Shown here piece after piece: positions 1 to 5,599 of a stretch of DNA of 5,630 nt. A program made the position numbers and the translations under genes. The stretch is from CAYRGQ01 sp964444885 (GTDB lineage: Bacteria; Bacteroidota; Bacteroidia; Sphingobacteriales; Sphingobacteriaceae): NCBI GenBank assembly GCA_964444885.1, contig CAYUIZ010000164.1, positions 1 through 5,630 on the forward strand. Direction: 5' to 3'. The notes under the pieces were generated by a model. The model was not told where the DNA came from and did no database searches. It saw only the letters and a list, made by a program, of their open reading frames with translations. Position 1 is the stretch's first letter, and each line of letters opens with the position of its first letter.

Positions 1-84
1 AATCATTATCCCTCCGGCAATGAAACATTTCCAGCCGATTTGCCAGAGCCAACGCTTGTTTCTTTTGTAGAATTTGAACTTCAT
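1..84 (-). CDS. N-terminal fragment of an unrecognised, probably membrane-anchored protein
   Basis: An ATG at 84-82 opens a minus-strand frame that stays open for 28 codons and runs off the left edge. The first 19 residues are strongly basic and aromatic (MKFKFYKRNKRW, then LWQIGWK). From residue 20 the sequence turns hydrophobic (CFIAGGIMI), the pattern of a positively charged cytoplasmic tail followed by a transmembrane segment or signal anchor. The DNA just upstream is AT-rich with no Shine-Dalgarno motif, which is normal for Bacteroidota. The gene is co-directional with the mannan operon but separated from it by more than 330 bp, so it is probably a separate unit. The family cannot be named from 28 residues. 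Bitopic envelope proteins such as class A penicillin-binding proteins often start this way, but that is only a guess. A competing plus-strand frame is open from base 1 to a stop at 97-99 and cannot be excluded as the tail of another gene. Confidence 0.45.
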   Translation of the reverse strand, partial: MKFKFYKRNKRWLWQIGWKCFIAGGIMI

Positions 85-416
85 GTAGTATGGATTTAAT
101 TTAGATATAATTGTTGTTCGATTGGGTGGTTAACCGTTCCCTAGCGGCAGTAATAGCGACGCCTCACGTTTAAATTAGTGAAAATCTACTATAACGGTGT
201 ATTACGTAGTTATTGGTCACCACAACGGGTGATAATCAATCGCGAAATGTGGCGTAACATGCCCTGGAAGTTGGTTCATGGGAATAGAAGTTTATCAATT
301 GGTCTATGTGAAAGGTCAAATATACAGTTAATTTGTGGAGGCTTTTTAATACTTTTTTAACATATCCTTGTACTTGACGGATCACTTAAGTGTGTTTTAT
401 CGGTACGGGTTTCGTG
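85..416. other. Gene-free AT-rich intergenic region
   Basis: This 332-bp stretch follows the epimerase stop and precedes the start of the left-edge gene. Its AT-rich composition contrasts with the GC-rich genes beside it. I see no convincing coding region. A GTG-started 60-codon frame at 178-360 (plus) has no recognisable motif and no start signal, so I do not call it. No stem followed by a T-tract is visible on the minus strand after the operon, so no intrinsic terminator can be assigned. What is visible is a perfect 10-bp palindrome CACTTAAGTG at 383-392, a TACGTA hexamer near 203-208 and an imperfect inverted repeat at 212-240. A promoter for the left-edge gene should lie just to the right of position 84, but no good TAnnTTTG match is present there. 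Confidence 0.6.
212..240. repeat. Imperfect inverted repeat (possible hairpin or operator)
   Basis: TCACC (217-221) pairs with GGTGA (228-232) across a 6-nt loop, and flanking ATTG (212-215) pairs with CAAT (237-240) with bulged bases between. No T-tract follows on either strand, so it is not a standard intrinsic terminator. It could be a protein-binding site for the left-edge gene, or chance. Confidence 0.25.
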
Positions 417-1622
417 TTAGGATTGTCTTTTTATTCCCTGTTCGGCTGGCTGGATATGGTCGAAATCTTCAATTATCGTTAGGCATAAACGCCCATTGTG
501 ATACGGACATTTCCACGGCCCGGCTTTATCCTGCGATTTGTCTACCAAGCCATTGGTTTTGCGGCTCCAATACCATTCCCCATTCGTGTAGTCAATCAAG
601 CGCGACTGAATGTACGCCCACGTCCGGGTGGCGTAGTCGAGAAACGTCGCGTTTCCGGTAATGCGGTATGCGTATGTCCATCCGACCACCGCTTCGGCCT
701 GTACCCACCAATGCCGGTCGCCGTCTACGCGGCCGCCGTCGCGTTCGTAAGCGAGGCTACCGTCTGTTTGGCGGCCTTCGGCAGCCGCTTCGGCGATACG
801 GGCCGATAGTGCTGCGGTTTCCTGCCTCAACTCGGAATCACCCAGCACGTCGGCAGCTTCCCCCAGCAACCAAGCTGCCTCGATGTCATGCCCGTACGAA
901 ACGGCAGTCGATTGCACGGTCCAGTCTTCACTAAAAAACAGGTGTAGATGCGCCGTGCGCGTATCCAGTATCCGTGTCCGGAAGAGGTCAATAAGCTTGC
1001 GCTGCGCGCTGGCGACGCGCGGATCCGGCCAGATGCGGTACAAGTTGGTATACGGTTCCAGGATATGCAGGTGGGTATTCATGGATTTTTTTTCGTTGGC
1101 ATCCTTATCGCTCAGACGCATGTCGGCGATGGGCTGCCAGTCTTCGCTGAACGCTTCGAAATACCCCCCGTACTTCTTGTCTGCCGTGCGTTCGATCAGT
1201 TCGAATAAGGCCTGGGACAATGCTAAGGCCTCCGGATTGCCTGTGGCGCGGTAGTATTCGGACAGTCCGTACAGCGCAAAGCCCTGCGCATACAGTTGTT
1301 TTTTTCGTTGGATGGGGCGGCCTTGATAATCCAGTTGCCAATAAATGCCGCCGTGGACCTTATCTACAAAAAAGGTGGTGAAGTAGTCGAACGCACGGTC
1401 AGCCATTGCCCGGTACCGCGAATCACCCAGTACGCGGTAGGCGGCCGCGAATGTCCAAAGGATGCGTGCGTTGAGCACGGCCGCTTTGGGAGCTTGCGGA
1501 TGGAGTGCGCCGTGGCCATCCATTTGCCCATAGAAGCCCCCGTGTTGGGTATCGACCATGTTATCCATCCAAAAAGAGAGGATATTATGCTTCAGTATAT
1601 GTTCAAATTCCGATGCGATCAT
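417..1622 (-). CDS. Cellobiose/mannobiose 2-epimerase (AGE superfamily)
   Basis: A cytoplasmic enzyme of 401 residues, the usual size for cellobiose 2-epimerases (EC 5.1.3.11), which interconvert glucose and mannose at the reducing end of beta-1,4 disaccharides. These enzymes have a single (alpha/alpha)6-barrel domain. The expected catalytic and binding residues are all visible: Arg53 in NARILW, His184 and His186 in NTHLH, His245, Glu248 and Trp251 in YGHDIEAAW, Trp305/306 and Glu310 in HWWVQAE, and His375 in PYHNGR. From memory, these fall within one or two positions of the residues reported essential in Ruminococcus albus cellobiose epimerase (R52, H243, E246, W249, W304, E308, H374). Next to a GH130 mannosylglucose phosphorylase the likely substrate is beta-1,4-mannobiose, giving mannosyl-glucose. 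Its ATG overlaps the symporter's TGA by 4 bp (ATGA), implying translational coupling. It is the last gene of the operon. The general AGE-family role is near certain; mannobiose as substrate is inferred from context. Confidence 0.93.
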   Translation of the reverse strand: MIASEFEHILKHNILSFWMDNMVDTQHGGFYGQMDGHGALHPQAPKAAVLNARILWTFAAAYRVLGDSRYRAMADRAFDYFTTFFVDKVHGGIYWQLDYQGRPIQRKKQLYAQGFALYGLSEYYRATGNPEALALSQALFELIERTADKKYGGYFEAFSEDWQPIADMRLSDKDANEKKSMNTHLHILEPYTNLYRIWPDPRVASAQRKLIDLFRTRILDTRTAHLHLFFSEDWTVQSTAVSYGHDIEAAWLLGEAADVLGDSELRQETAALSARIAEAAAEGRQTDGSLAYERDGGRVDGDRHWWVQAEAVVGWTYAYRITGNATFLDYATRTWAYIQSRLIDYTNGEWYWSRKTNGLVDKSQDKAGPWKCPYHNGRLCLTIIEDFDHIQPAEQGIKRQS

Positions 1623-3004
1623 TTTTTTCGCTGCGCGTCGAGTGCCGCCGTGATGGTGCTGAGTTTGGATTCATTGAGGGGATACCAGGCGATGATTAAC
1701 GCTGATAGAAAGGCGCCGATGCCTGGAAGCACGCTGAGCATCATGCGAATGCCGTCCTGCGTGCCTTGGCTCTGTTCCATGTTCGCTTCGAAGCCGTAGT
1801 AGCCCAATATCCAACCGGTGAGCGCGCCGCCGATAGACCAGCCGAATTTCTGCGCCATGGACGACGATGAAAAAACCAGCCCCGTGGCACGCCGCCCGGT
1901 TTGCCATTCGGAATAATCGGCGATATCCGCATACATGGACCACAGTAGCGGGAAAATGCTGCCGGCGCAGATGCTGATGAGTACCTGCAGGCCGAGCATC
2001 GCTCCGATACTCTCGGGGCCGACAAAATAGAAAGCCATGCTGAAGATGGTCGCACCCAGCATGGCAAGCAAGTAGGTCCGTTTTTTACCCAGCCTGTTCG
2101 ATATTGGTGTCACGAGCACAATGCCTGCGATATTCGCCGCCTGCCCCAACACCAAGTAAAGGGTGGTGAGGGATAGGGCTGCCCCGGTAACGCTTAGGTC
2201 GAACGATTCGGCCGCGACCGCGTAATACTTAAAATAATATACGGCCGCCCCGTCTCGTATGGAGTTGAAAATCAGCGCAAATACTCCGGCGCCCAGCAAG
2301 ATCCACCACGGCCAGTTTTTTGCGAGGTCGCCGAGATCTTCGCGTAGGGAATTGCGGGATTCTTTGATGGGGCGGATGCGTTCCTTGGTCCACGCGAAGG
2401 CGAGTAGGAACAACACTACCGCAATGATCGCAAACACCGAGGCCGCCATGGACCAGCCGACAGTCAGGCTGCCGCCCGCCCGGCTAAACGTATTCACAAG
2501 AGGTTCGACCAGCAACAAAACGAGAATGCTGCCCAAAAAGGCGAATATCATCCGGTAGGAGGACAGCGCCGTGCGTTCCTTGGGGCTGGACGACATCACC
2601 CCCAGCAGGGAGGCGTAGGGCACATTAATTAGCGAATACACCATCATCATGATGGAATAGGTGACGTAGGCGTATACGATTTTTCCGCCGGGGGACAGGT
2701 CTGGCGTGGTAAAGGTCAACACCCCGATAATTCCGAACGGGATAGCAACCCACAGTAGGTAAGGCCGAAACTTGCCCCACCGGCTTTCCGTCCGGTCGCT
2801 GATGGCACCCACGACCGGGTCGAACAAGGCGTCCCACACCCGTGTGATCAGGAACATGGTACCCGCCACGGCCGCGTCGATGCCGAAAACATCCGTGTAG
2901 AAAAACAGCAGGTACATGCCGAAGAGCTTCCAAAACATGGAGGATGCTGCATCGCCGAGTCCGTATCCGATCTTTTCTTTTAACGTGATGTTTTCCGCGG
3001 CCAT
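1619..3004 (-). CDS. GPH-family sugar:cation symporter (MelB-like MFS transporter)
   Basis: An inner-membrane transporter of 461 residues, typical for the glycoside-pentoside-hexuronide:cation symporter family. It begins with the family's characteristic KIGYGLGD (11-18) and has about twelve hydrophobic segments. Loop 2-3 carries WDALFDPVVGAISDRT, where Asp58 and Asp62 have the same spacing as the cation-site aspartates D55 and D59 of MelB, and Arg55 matches MelB R52. The second family signature, YADIADYSEWQTGRRATG, is at 358-375. Na+ or H+ coupling is therefore likely. It sits between the phosphorylase (18-bp gap upstream) and the epimerase (4-bp overlap downstream), so the expected cargo is beta-1,4-mannobiose or a short mannooligosaccharide. 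The B. fragilis mannan cluster has a symporter in the same place. The 18 bp before the ATG contain no clear Shine-Dalgarno motif, which suits Bacteroidota. Family assignment is very secure; substrate is inferred from neighbours. Confidence 0.93.
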   Translation of the reverse strand: MAAENITLKEKIGYGLGDAASSMFWKLFGMYLLFFYTDVFGIDAAVAGTMFLITRVWDALFDPVVGAISDRTESRWGKFRPYLLWVAIPFGIIGVLTFTTPDLSPGGKIVYAYVTYSIMMMVYSLINVPYASLLGVMSSSPKERTALSSYRMIFAFLGSILVLLLVEPLVNTFSRAGGSLTVGWSMAASVFAIIAVVLFLLAFAWTKERIRPIKESRNSLREDLGDLAKNWPWWILLGAGVFALIFNSIRDGAAVYYFKYYAVAAESFDLSVTGAALSLTTLYLVLGQAANIAGIVLVTPISNRLGKKRTYLLAMLGATIFSMAFYFVGPESIGAMLGLQVLISICAGSIFPLLWSMYADIADYSEWQTGRRATGLVFSSSSMAQKFGWSIGGALTGWILGYYGFEANMEQSQGTQDGIRMMLSVLPGIGAFLSALIIAWYPLNESKLSTITAALDAQRKK

Positions 3005-3022
3005 TTCGTTCGTTTTTCGCGG

Positions 3023-4222
3023 TTATTGCGGGTTTTTCGTGTTCGTTTGGGCTATGTTCCGGTCGATCAGGGCTGTCAGCGTTTCGACGGACTCGGCTGA
3101 GCGATATCCGTCCGGTGCGGTATTGAGGCAATAATCGAGTAGCCGGTCCACGGAAGACACCGCGACGTGCATCCGGGTATCCGACGACGCGTAGTAAATG
3201 TAAACGGTGCCGTCGTCATCGGCGATCCATCCGTTTGAAAAGAGGACGTTGGATACGTCGCCGGTACGCTCTTTGCCGCGGGGCGCCATGAAGTAGCCTG
3301 CCGGTTCGGCGACAAGCTCATCGGGCCGGGCTAAGTCCGTGAGGTATAGGTATAAGACGTAGCGCAGGCCGTCTGCGCACGCGCGCACGCCGTGTGCCAA
3401 GTGTAGCCAGCCCTTGGGTGTTTTAAGGGGGTGTGGCCCTTCGCCGTTTTTCTGCTCCTTGATGGTATGGTACTGCCGGAAATTGATGATTTTCTCTTCC
3501 GTTACGACTGCATTTTCCATCCGGTCGACCAATGCCCATCCAATGCCCCCACCGCTTCCAGCCTCGATGAATCCATCCTGCGGACGGGTGTAGAGTGCGT
3601 ATTTCCCGTCGACAAATTCGGGGTGCAGCACGACGTTGCGTTGCTGGCTTGCCGAGACAAGGTCGGGAAGGCGCTCCCAATGCTTGAGGTCTTTTGTCCG
3701 GACAATGCCTGCGCTTGCCGTGGCAGCCGAAAGGTCGCCCGCCGCCGCGTTCGGGTCTTTGCGCTCGGCGCAGAAGATGCCGTATAGCCAGCCGTCAGCA
3801 TGCGCCGTTAGGCGCATGTCATAGACGTTGGTAGCGGAGTGATCGGTTTCGGGAATCCGGACAGGATGGTCCCAGAACCGGAACTGGTCGATTCCGTTCG
3901 GACTGGCAGCAATCGCAAAAAATGATTTGCGGTCGTAGCCCTCCACGCGCACCATGAGCAAGTATTGGCCCTGCCATTTGATGGCACCGGCATTGAACGT
4001 GCCGTTGATGCCAAACCGTTCCATCAAGTACGGGTTGGTGTCGGCCGATAGGTCATACCTCCAAAAAATGGGCGTGTGCATGGCGGTTAATATGGGGTGT
4101 TTGTAACGCTCAAAGACACCATTTCCAGGGAGCATTGGCTCGTTTTTGCGCATGATCAGCTCTTCATGGGCTAGGGTGATGGCTTGGAGACGCCTGCTAA
4201 AAATAGGGTTTTCACTTTTCAT
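3023..4222 (-). CDS. 4-O-beta-D-mannosyl-D-glucose phosphorylase (GH130, subfamily 1)
   Basis: A cytoplasmic phosphorylase (EC 2.4.1.281) that splits mannosyl-beta-1,4-glucose with inorganic phosphate into alpha-mannose 1-phosphate and glucose. The sequence is rich in stretches I recall from B. fragilis MGP: MRKNEP near the start, HTPIFWRYDL, NAGAIKW, VRVEGYDRKSFFA, TNVYDMRLTAH, QQRNVVLHPEFVDGKYALY, RPQDGFI, GEGPHPLKTP, GDVSNVLFSNGWIADDDG and YYASSDTRMHVA. The Asp in TNVYDMR (residue 135 from this start) corresponds to the GH130 proton donor, D131 in the B. fragilis enzyme. The fold is a five-bladed beta-propeller. The frame is also open to an ATG at 4288, but I chose the ATG at 4222. It leaves 23 residues before MRKNE, close to known MGPs, while the extra 22 residues look non-homologous and their ATG lies inside a candidate -7 element. 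It is the first gene of the operon, 18 bp ahead of the symporter. I see no broken motif. Function is very likely; the exact start is moderately sure. Confidence 0.94.
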   Translation of the reverse strand: MKSENPIFSRRLQAITLAHEELIMRKNEPMLPGNGVFERYKHPILTAMHTPIFWRYDLSADTNPYLMERFGINGTFNAGAIKWQGQYLLMVRVEGYDRKSFFAIAASPNGIDQFRFWDHPVRIPETDHSATNVYDMRLTAHADGWLYGIFCAERKDPNAAAGDLSAATASAGIVRTKDLKHWERLPDLVSASQQRNVVLHPEFVDGKYALYTRPQDGFIEAGSGGGIGWALVDRMENAVVTEEKIINFRQYHTIKEQKNGEGPHPLKTPKGWLHLAHGVRACADGLRYVLYLYLTDLARPDELVAEPAGYFMAPRGKERTGDVSNVLFSNGWIADDDGTVYIYYASSDTRMHVAVSSVDRLLDYCLNTAPDGYRSAESVETLTALIDRNIAQTNTKNPQ

Positions 4223-4256
4223 ATGATAGGATATCCGACAGAATTTTTCGGGTGAA

Positions 4257-4274
4257 TCGGTTTTTTCGGTTTTT
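4257..4274. repeat. Tandem 9-bp repeat in the phosphorylase leader
   Basis: Two exact adjacent copies of TCGGTTTTT (plus strand), with a related TTTTTCGG just before at about 4244-4251. On the transcribed minus strand this reads as A-rich AAAAACCGA repeats. It lies 35 to 52 bp upstream of the preferred phosphorylase start, within the probable 5' UTR, where A-rich leaders can aid translation in Bacteroidota. If the longer ORF start at 4288 were used, it would encode the low-complexity KTEKT segment. Confidence 0.55.
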
Positions 4275-4281
4275 CTGCTAG

Positions 4282-4289
4282 CAAACATA
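4282..4289 (-). promoter_or_regulatory. Candidate -7 promoter element of the mannan operon
   Basis: The minus strand reads TATGTTTG, a full match to the Bacteroidota -7 consensus TAnnTTTG. Transcription would start near 4275, giving a leader of about 50 nt before the phosphorylase ATG at 4222. No TTTG-like -33 element is present 19-21 nt upstream; the DNA there reads about TTATCAACA. A good -7 without a -33 suits an activator-dependent promoter, consistent with the divergent AraC gene. An 8-bp motif with six fixed bases can arise by chance, so support is modest. Confidence 0.4.
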
Positions 4290-4382
4290 CGGGGATGGTG
4301 CCCTGTGTTGATAATACTTTCTTAGCATATTGTGATCCTTGAATAGCCTAGGGGCTTCGGGCAGCGCGCTGTCGGCGAGGGC

Positions 4383-4427
4383 GATCGCGACCCACCGGTT
4401 TCGTTAGCCATATAGCGGTGTGCGATC
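4383..4427. repeat. Interrupted inverted repeat in the GC-rich intergenic island
   Basis: GATCGC (4383-4388) pairs with GCGATC (4422-4427), and CACCG (4393-4397) pairs with CGGTG (4416-4420). That makes two stacked stems of 6 and 5 bp separated by an asymmetric internal loop (4 nt against 1 nt), closed by an 18-nt loop. Within the loop, GCCATATAGC is itself nearly palindromic. There is no T-tract, so it is not an intrinsic terminator. It could be an operator, part of an RNA leader, or chance in GC-rich DNA. Confidence 0.35.
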
Positions 4428-4515
4428 AGGCGTGACGACGAACGGCGTATTTGTTGCAGCCGAGTCCATTCAGGACATCAACGCGACTTCCCGCGCAGCA
4501 TTTGCATAACTATTA

Positions 4516-4546
4516 TTTTCATTTTACCAGATTAATATTATTTTTA
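4516..4546 (+). promoter_or_regulatory. Weak candidate promoter for the AraC gene
   Basis: TATTTTTA at 4539-4546 matches five of the six fixed bases of TAnnTTTG. TTTT at 4516-4519 could stand in for the -33 TTTG with a 19-nt spacer. Transcription would start near 4552, leaving a leader of about 24 nt before the ATG at 4576. The AT-rich setting makes chance matches likely. The second copy of the TTTTACC repeat overlaps the -7 element, which would fit autoregulation. Confidence 0.28.
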
Positions 4547-4548
4547 CC
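4522..4548 (+). repeat. Direct repeat TTTTACC spaced 20 bp (possible AraC-type operator)
   Basis: TTTTACC occurs at 4522-4528 and again at 4542-4548, a 20-bp period close to two helical turns, and a third partial copy TTACCC lies at 4561-4566. A second direct repeat, TATTATTTT, is at 4511-4519 and 4536-4544. AraC-family proteins typically bind direct half-sites about two turns apart, so this is a plausible binding site for the adjacent regulator. The low-complexity AT-rich context weakens the case. Confidence 0.33.
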
Positions 4549-4575
4549 CTCCATAACCAATTACCCGAACAGGCC

Positions 4576-5457
4576 ATGCCCACGAACGACCGTGTGATGC
4601 GCGAAGTGACGCCGCTCACCCATAGCGATTGCTTTACCTTGTTTTGCCGGGTGAAAGACCGATTCGATTTCCCGCTGCACTACCATGACGAGTATGAGCT
4701 CAACCTGATTTTAGGCGCGCGGGGTGCCAAGCGTATTGTGGGTGACCATGTTGGTTCCATCGATGACGTCGAATTGGTATTGGTCGGTCCGAACGTGTAC
4801 CACGGCTGGTTTGATGACGCTTGCGAGAGCCAGCAAATCACGGAGGTGACCATACAATTTCACCGCGAGCTGTTCCACGAAGGGTTTCTCCATAAAAATC
4901 AGCTTAGTTTTATCCGAAGCATGTTCGAGAAATCCCAACAAGGCTGTTTGTTTTCGCACGAATCGGTGCTCGCGATTAAAGACCGATTGCTCGGCCTTAA
5001 GGACAAGACCGGATTCGACTCCGTGCTGGAGCTCATGGCCGTGCTGCACCAGCTTTCCCAAGCAAAAAATATTAGGATGCTAAGCAGCACGGGCTTTGAC
5101 GATTACCCCGAGCGGTCCAATAGCCGGCGCATCGTCACCGTATTCGAATACATGAACGCAAAGTACCACAGTCCCATCACCTTGGCCGATATGGCCGCCC
5201 GGGTCAATATGCATGAAGCTTCGTTCAGCCGATTTATCAAGAAAAGCACGGGCAAGACCTTTATCGACAGCCTCAACGAAATCCGCTTAGGGCACGCTAC
5301 GCGCTTGCTGATCGACACCAACCAGACGATTGCCGAAATCGCTTACGGATGCGGGTTCAACAACATCTCCAACTTCAACCGGATATTCAAACGCAAGAAA
5401 AACTGCACACCCAAGGCGTTCCGCGAGAACTTCTCCGGGTCGCGGGTTTATATCTGA
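4576..5457 (+). CDS. AraC-family transcriptional regulator with cupin-like sensor domain
   Basis: A cytoplasmic one-component regulator of 293 residues, the usual length for AraC proteins with an N-terminal sensing domain. Residues about 15-100 resemble the AraC cupin-type ligand domain: LHYHDEYELNLIL (34-46) carries His35, His37 and Glu41, and GPNVYHGW is at 71-78. About 105-180 is a helical linker/dimerisation region. The C-terminal DNA-binding domain spans about 185-286. Its first helix-turn-helix is near 201-222 (ITLADMAARVNMHEASFSRF) and the second near 250-272, with the family signature AYGCGFNNISNFNRIFKR followed by TPKAFRE. No transmembrane or two-component parts are present, so it is not a hybrid SusR/HTCS-type sensor. 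Divergent placement beside the mannan operon suggests it controls that operon, probably sensing a mannan-derived sugar; this is inference. A later in-frame ATG at codon 8 is possible, but the first ATG has an AGG four bases upstream, and I keep it. Confidence 0.92.
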   Translation: MPTNDRVMREVTPLTHSDCFTLFCRVKDRFDFPLHYHDEYELNLILGARGAKRIVGDHVGSIDDVELVLVGPNVYHGWFDDACESQQITEVTIQFHRELFHEGFLHKNQLSFIRSMFEKSQQGCLFSHESVLAIKDRLLGLKDKTGFDSVLELMAVLHQLSQAKNIRMLSSTGFDDYPERSNSRRIVTVFEYMNAKYHSPITLADMAARVNMHEASFSRFIKKSTGKTFIDSLNEIRLGHATRLLIDTNQTIAEIAYGCGFNNISNFNRIFKRKKNCTPKAFRENFSGSRVYI

Positions 5458-5542
5458 TCGTCCGGCCGGCGGGCGTGTTCCCCAACCCCCCGTATGCTCC
5501 TGCGCGGCTTGTTTCCTAATTGTGTCATAAAGCAGGGCTTGA

Positions 5543-5575
5543 TTTGTAATTAACAGGTATAAATGGGTACTTTTG
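5543..5575 (+). promoter_or_regulatory. Strong Bacteroidota-type promoter for the right-edge gene
   Basis: TTTG at 5543-5546, a 21-nt spacer, then TACTTTTG at 5568-5575 give full matches to both parts of the Bacteroidota sigma-factor consensus (TTTG / TAnnTTTG). Transcription should begin about 5581-5583, giving a short leader of about 17-20 nt before the ATG at 5600. It lies about 85 bp after the AraC stop, so the next gene is probably its own transcription unit rather than depending on read-through. The gap 5458-5542 holds GC-rich palindromic CCGGCCGG (5462-5469) but no hairpin with a T-tract. Confidence 0.7.
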
Positions 5576-5599
5576 TACATTGAGCTCACTTGGACGGCC

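Larger units (their letters stand above)
4223..4575. other. Divergent regulatory region between the mannan operon and the AraC gene
   Basis: These 353 bp separate two divergent genes and contain no convincing ORF; the longest frames I found are about 15 to 17 codons. The region has three parts. The operon-proximal part (about 4223-4330) holds the phosphorylase leader, a tandem 9-mer and a candidate -7 element. The middle (about 4345-4500) is an unusually GC-rich island with several palindromes: CAGCGCGCTG at 4362-4371, GCGATCGC at 4381-4388 and CCTAGG at 4348-4353, plus a longer inverted repeat. The regulator-proximal part (about 4500-4575) is very AT-rich, with a weak promoter-like sequence and direct repeats. 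AraC-type regulators commonly act in such divergent gaps, so operator sites are expected here. The placement of individual sites is inference. Confidence 0.7.

Noticed and set aside
178..360. GTG-started plus-strand frame of 60 codons in the left intergenic region
   Set aside because: No recognisable motif, no promoter or ribosome site, and AT-rich non-coding-like composition; a 60-codon open frame is expected by chance.
1296..1799. Plus-strand frame of 167 codons opposite the epimerase/symporter junction
   Set aside because: It is antisense to two well-supported genes, spans their junction and shows no domain-like sequence, so it is best explained as a shadow of GC-rich coding DNA.
2625..3131. 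Minus-strand frame of 168 codons overlapping the symporter start
   Set aside because: It is an alternate-frame shadow of the symporter and phosphorylase genes, rich in Arg and Pro with no coherent motif.
4401..4469. Minus-strand 17-codon ORF starting at 4469 inside the GC-rich island
   Set aside because: Very short, with a stop codon directly before its ATG and no start signal; no support as a small protein or leader peptide.
5458..5542. GC-rich palindromic tract after the AraC stop as an intrinsic terminator
   Set aside because: CCGGCCGG has no loop and no T-tract follows, so it does not meet the form of an intrinsic terminator.
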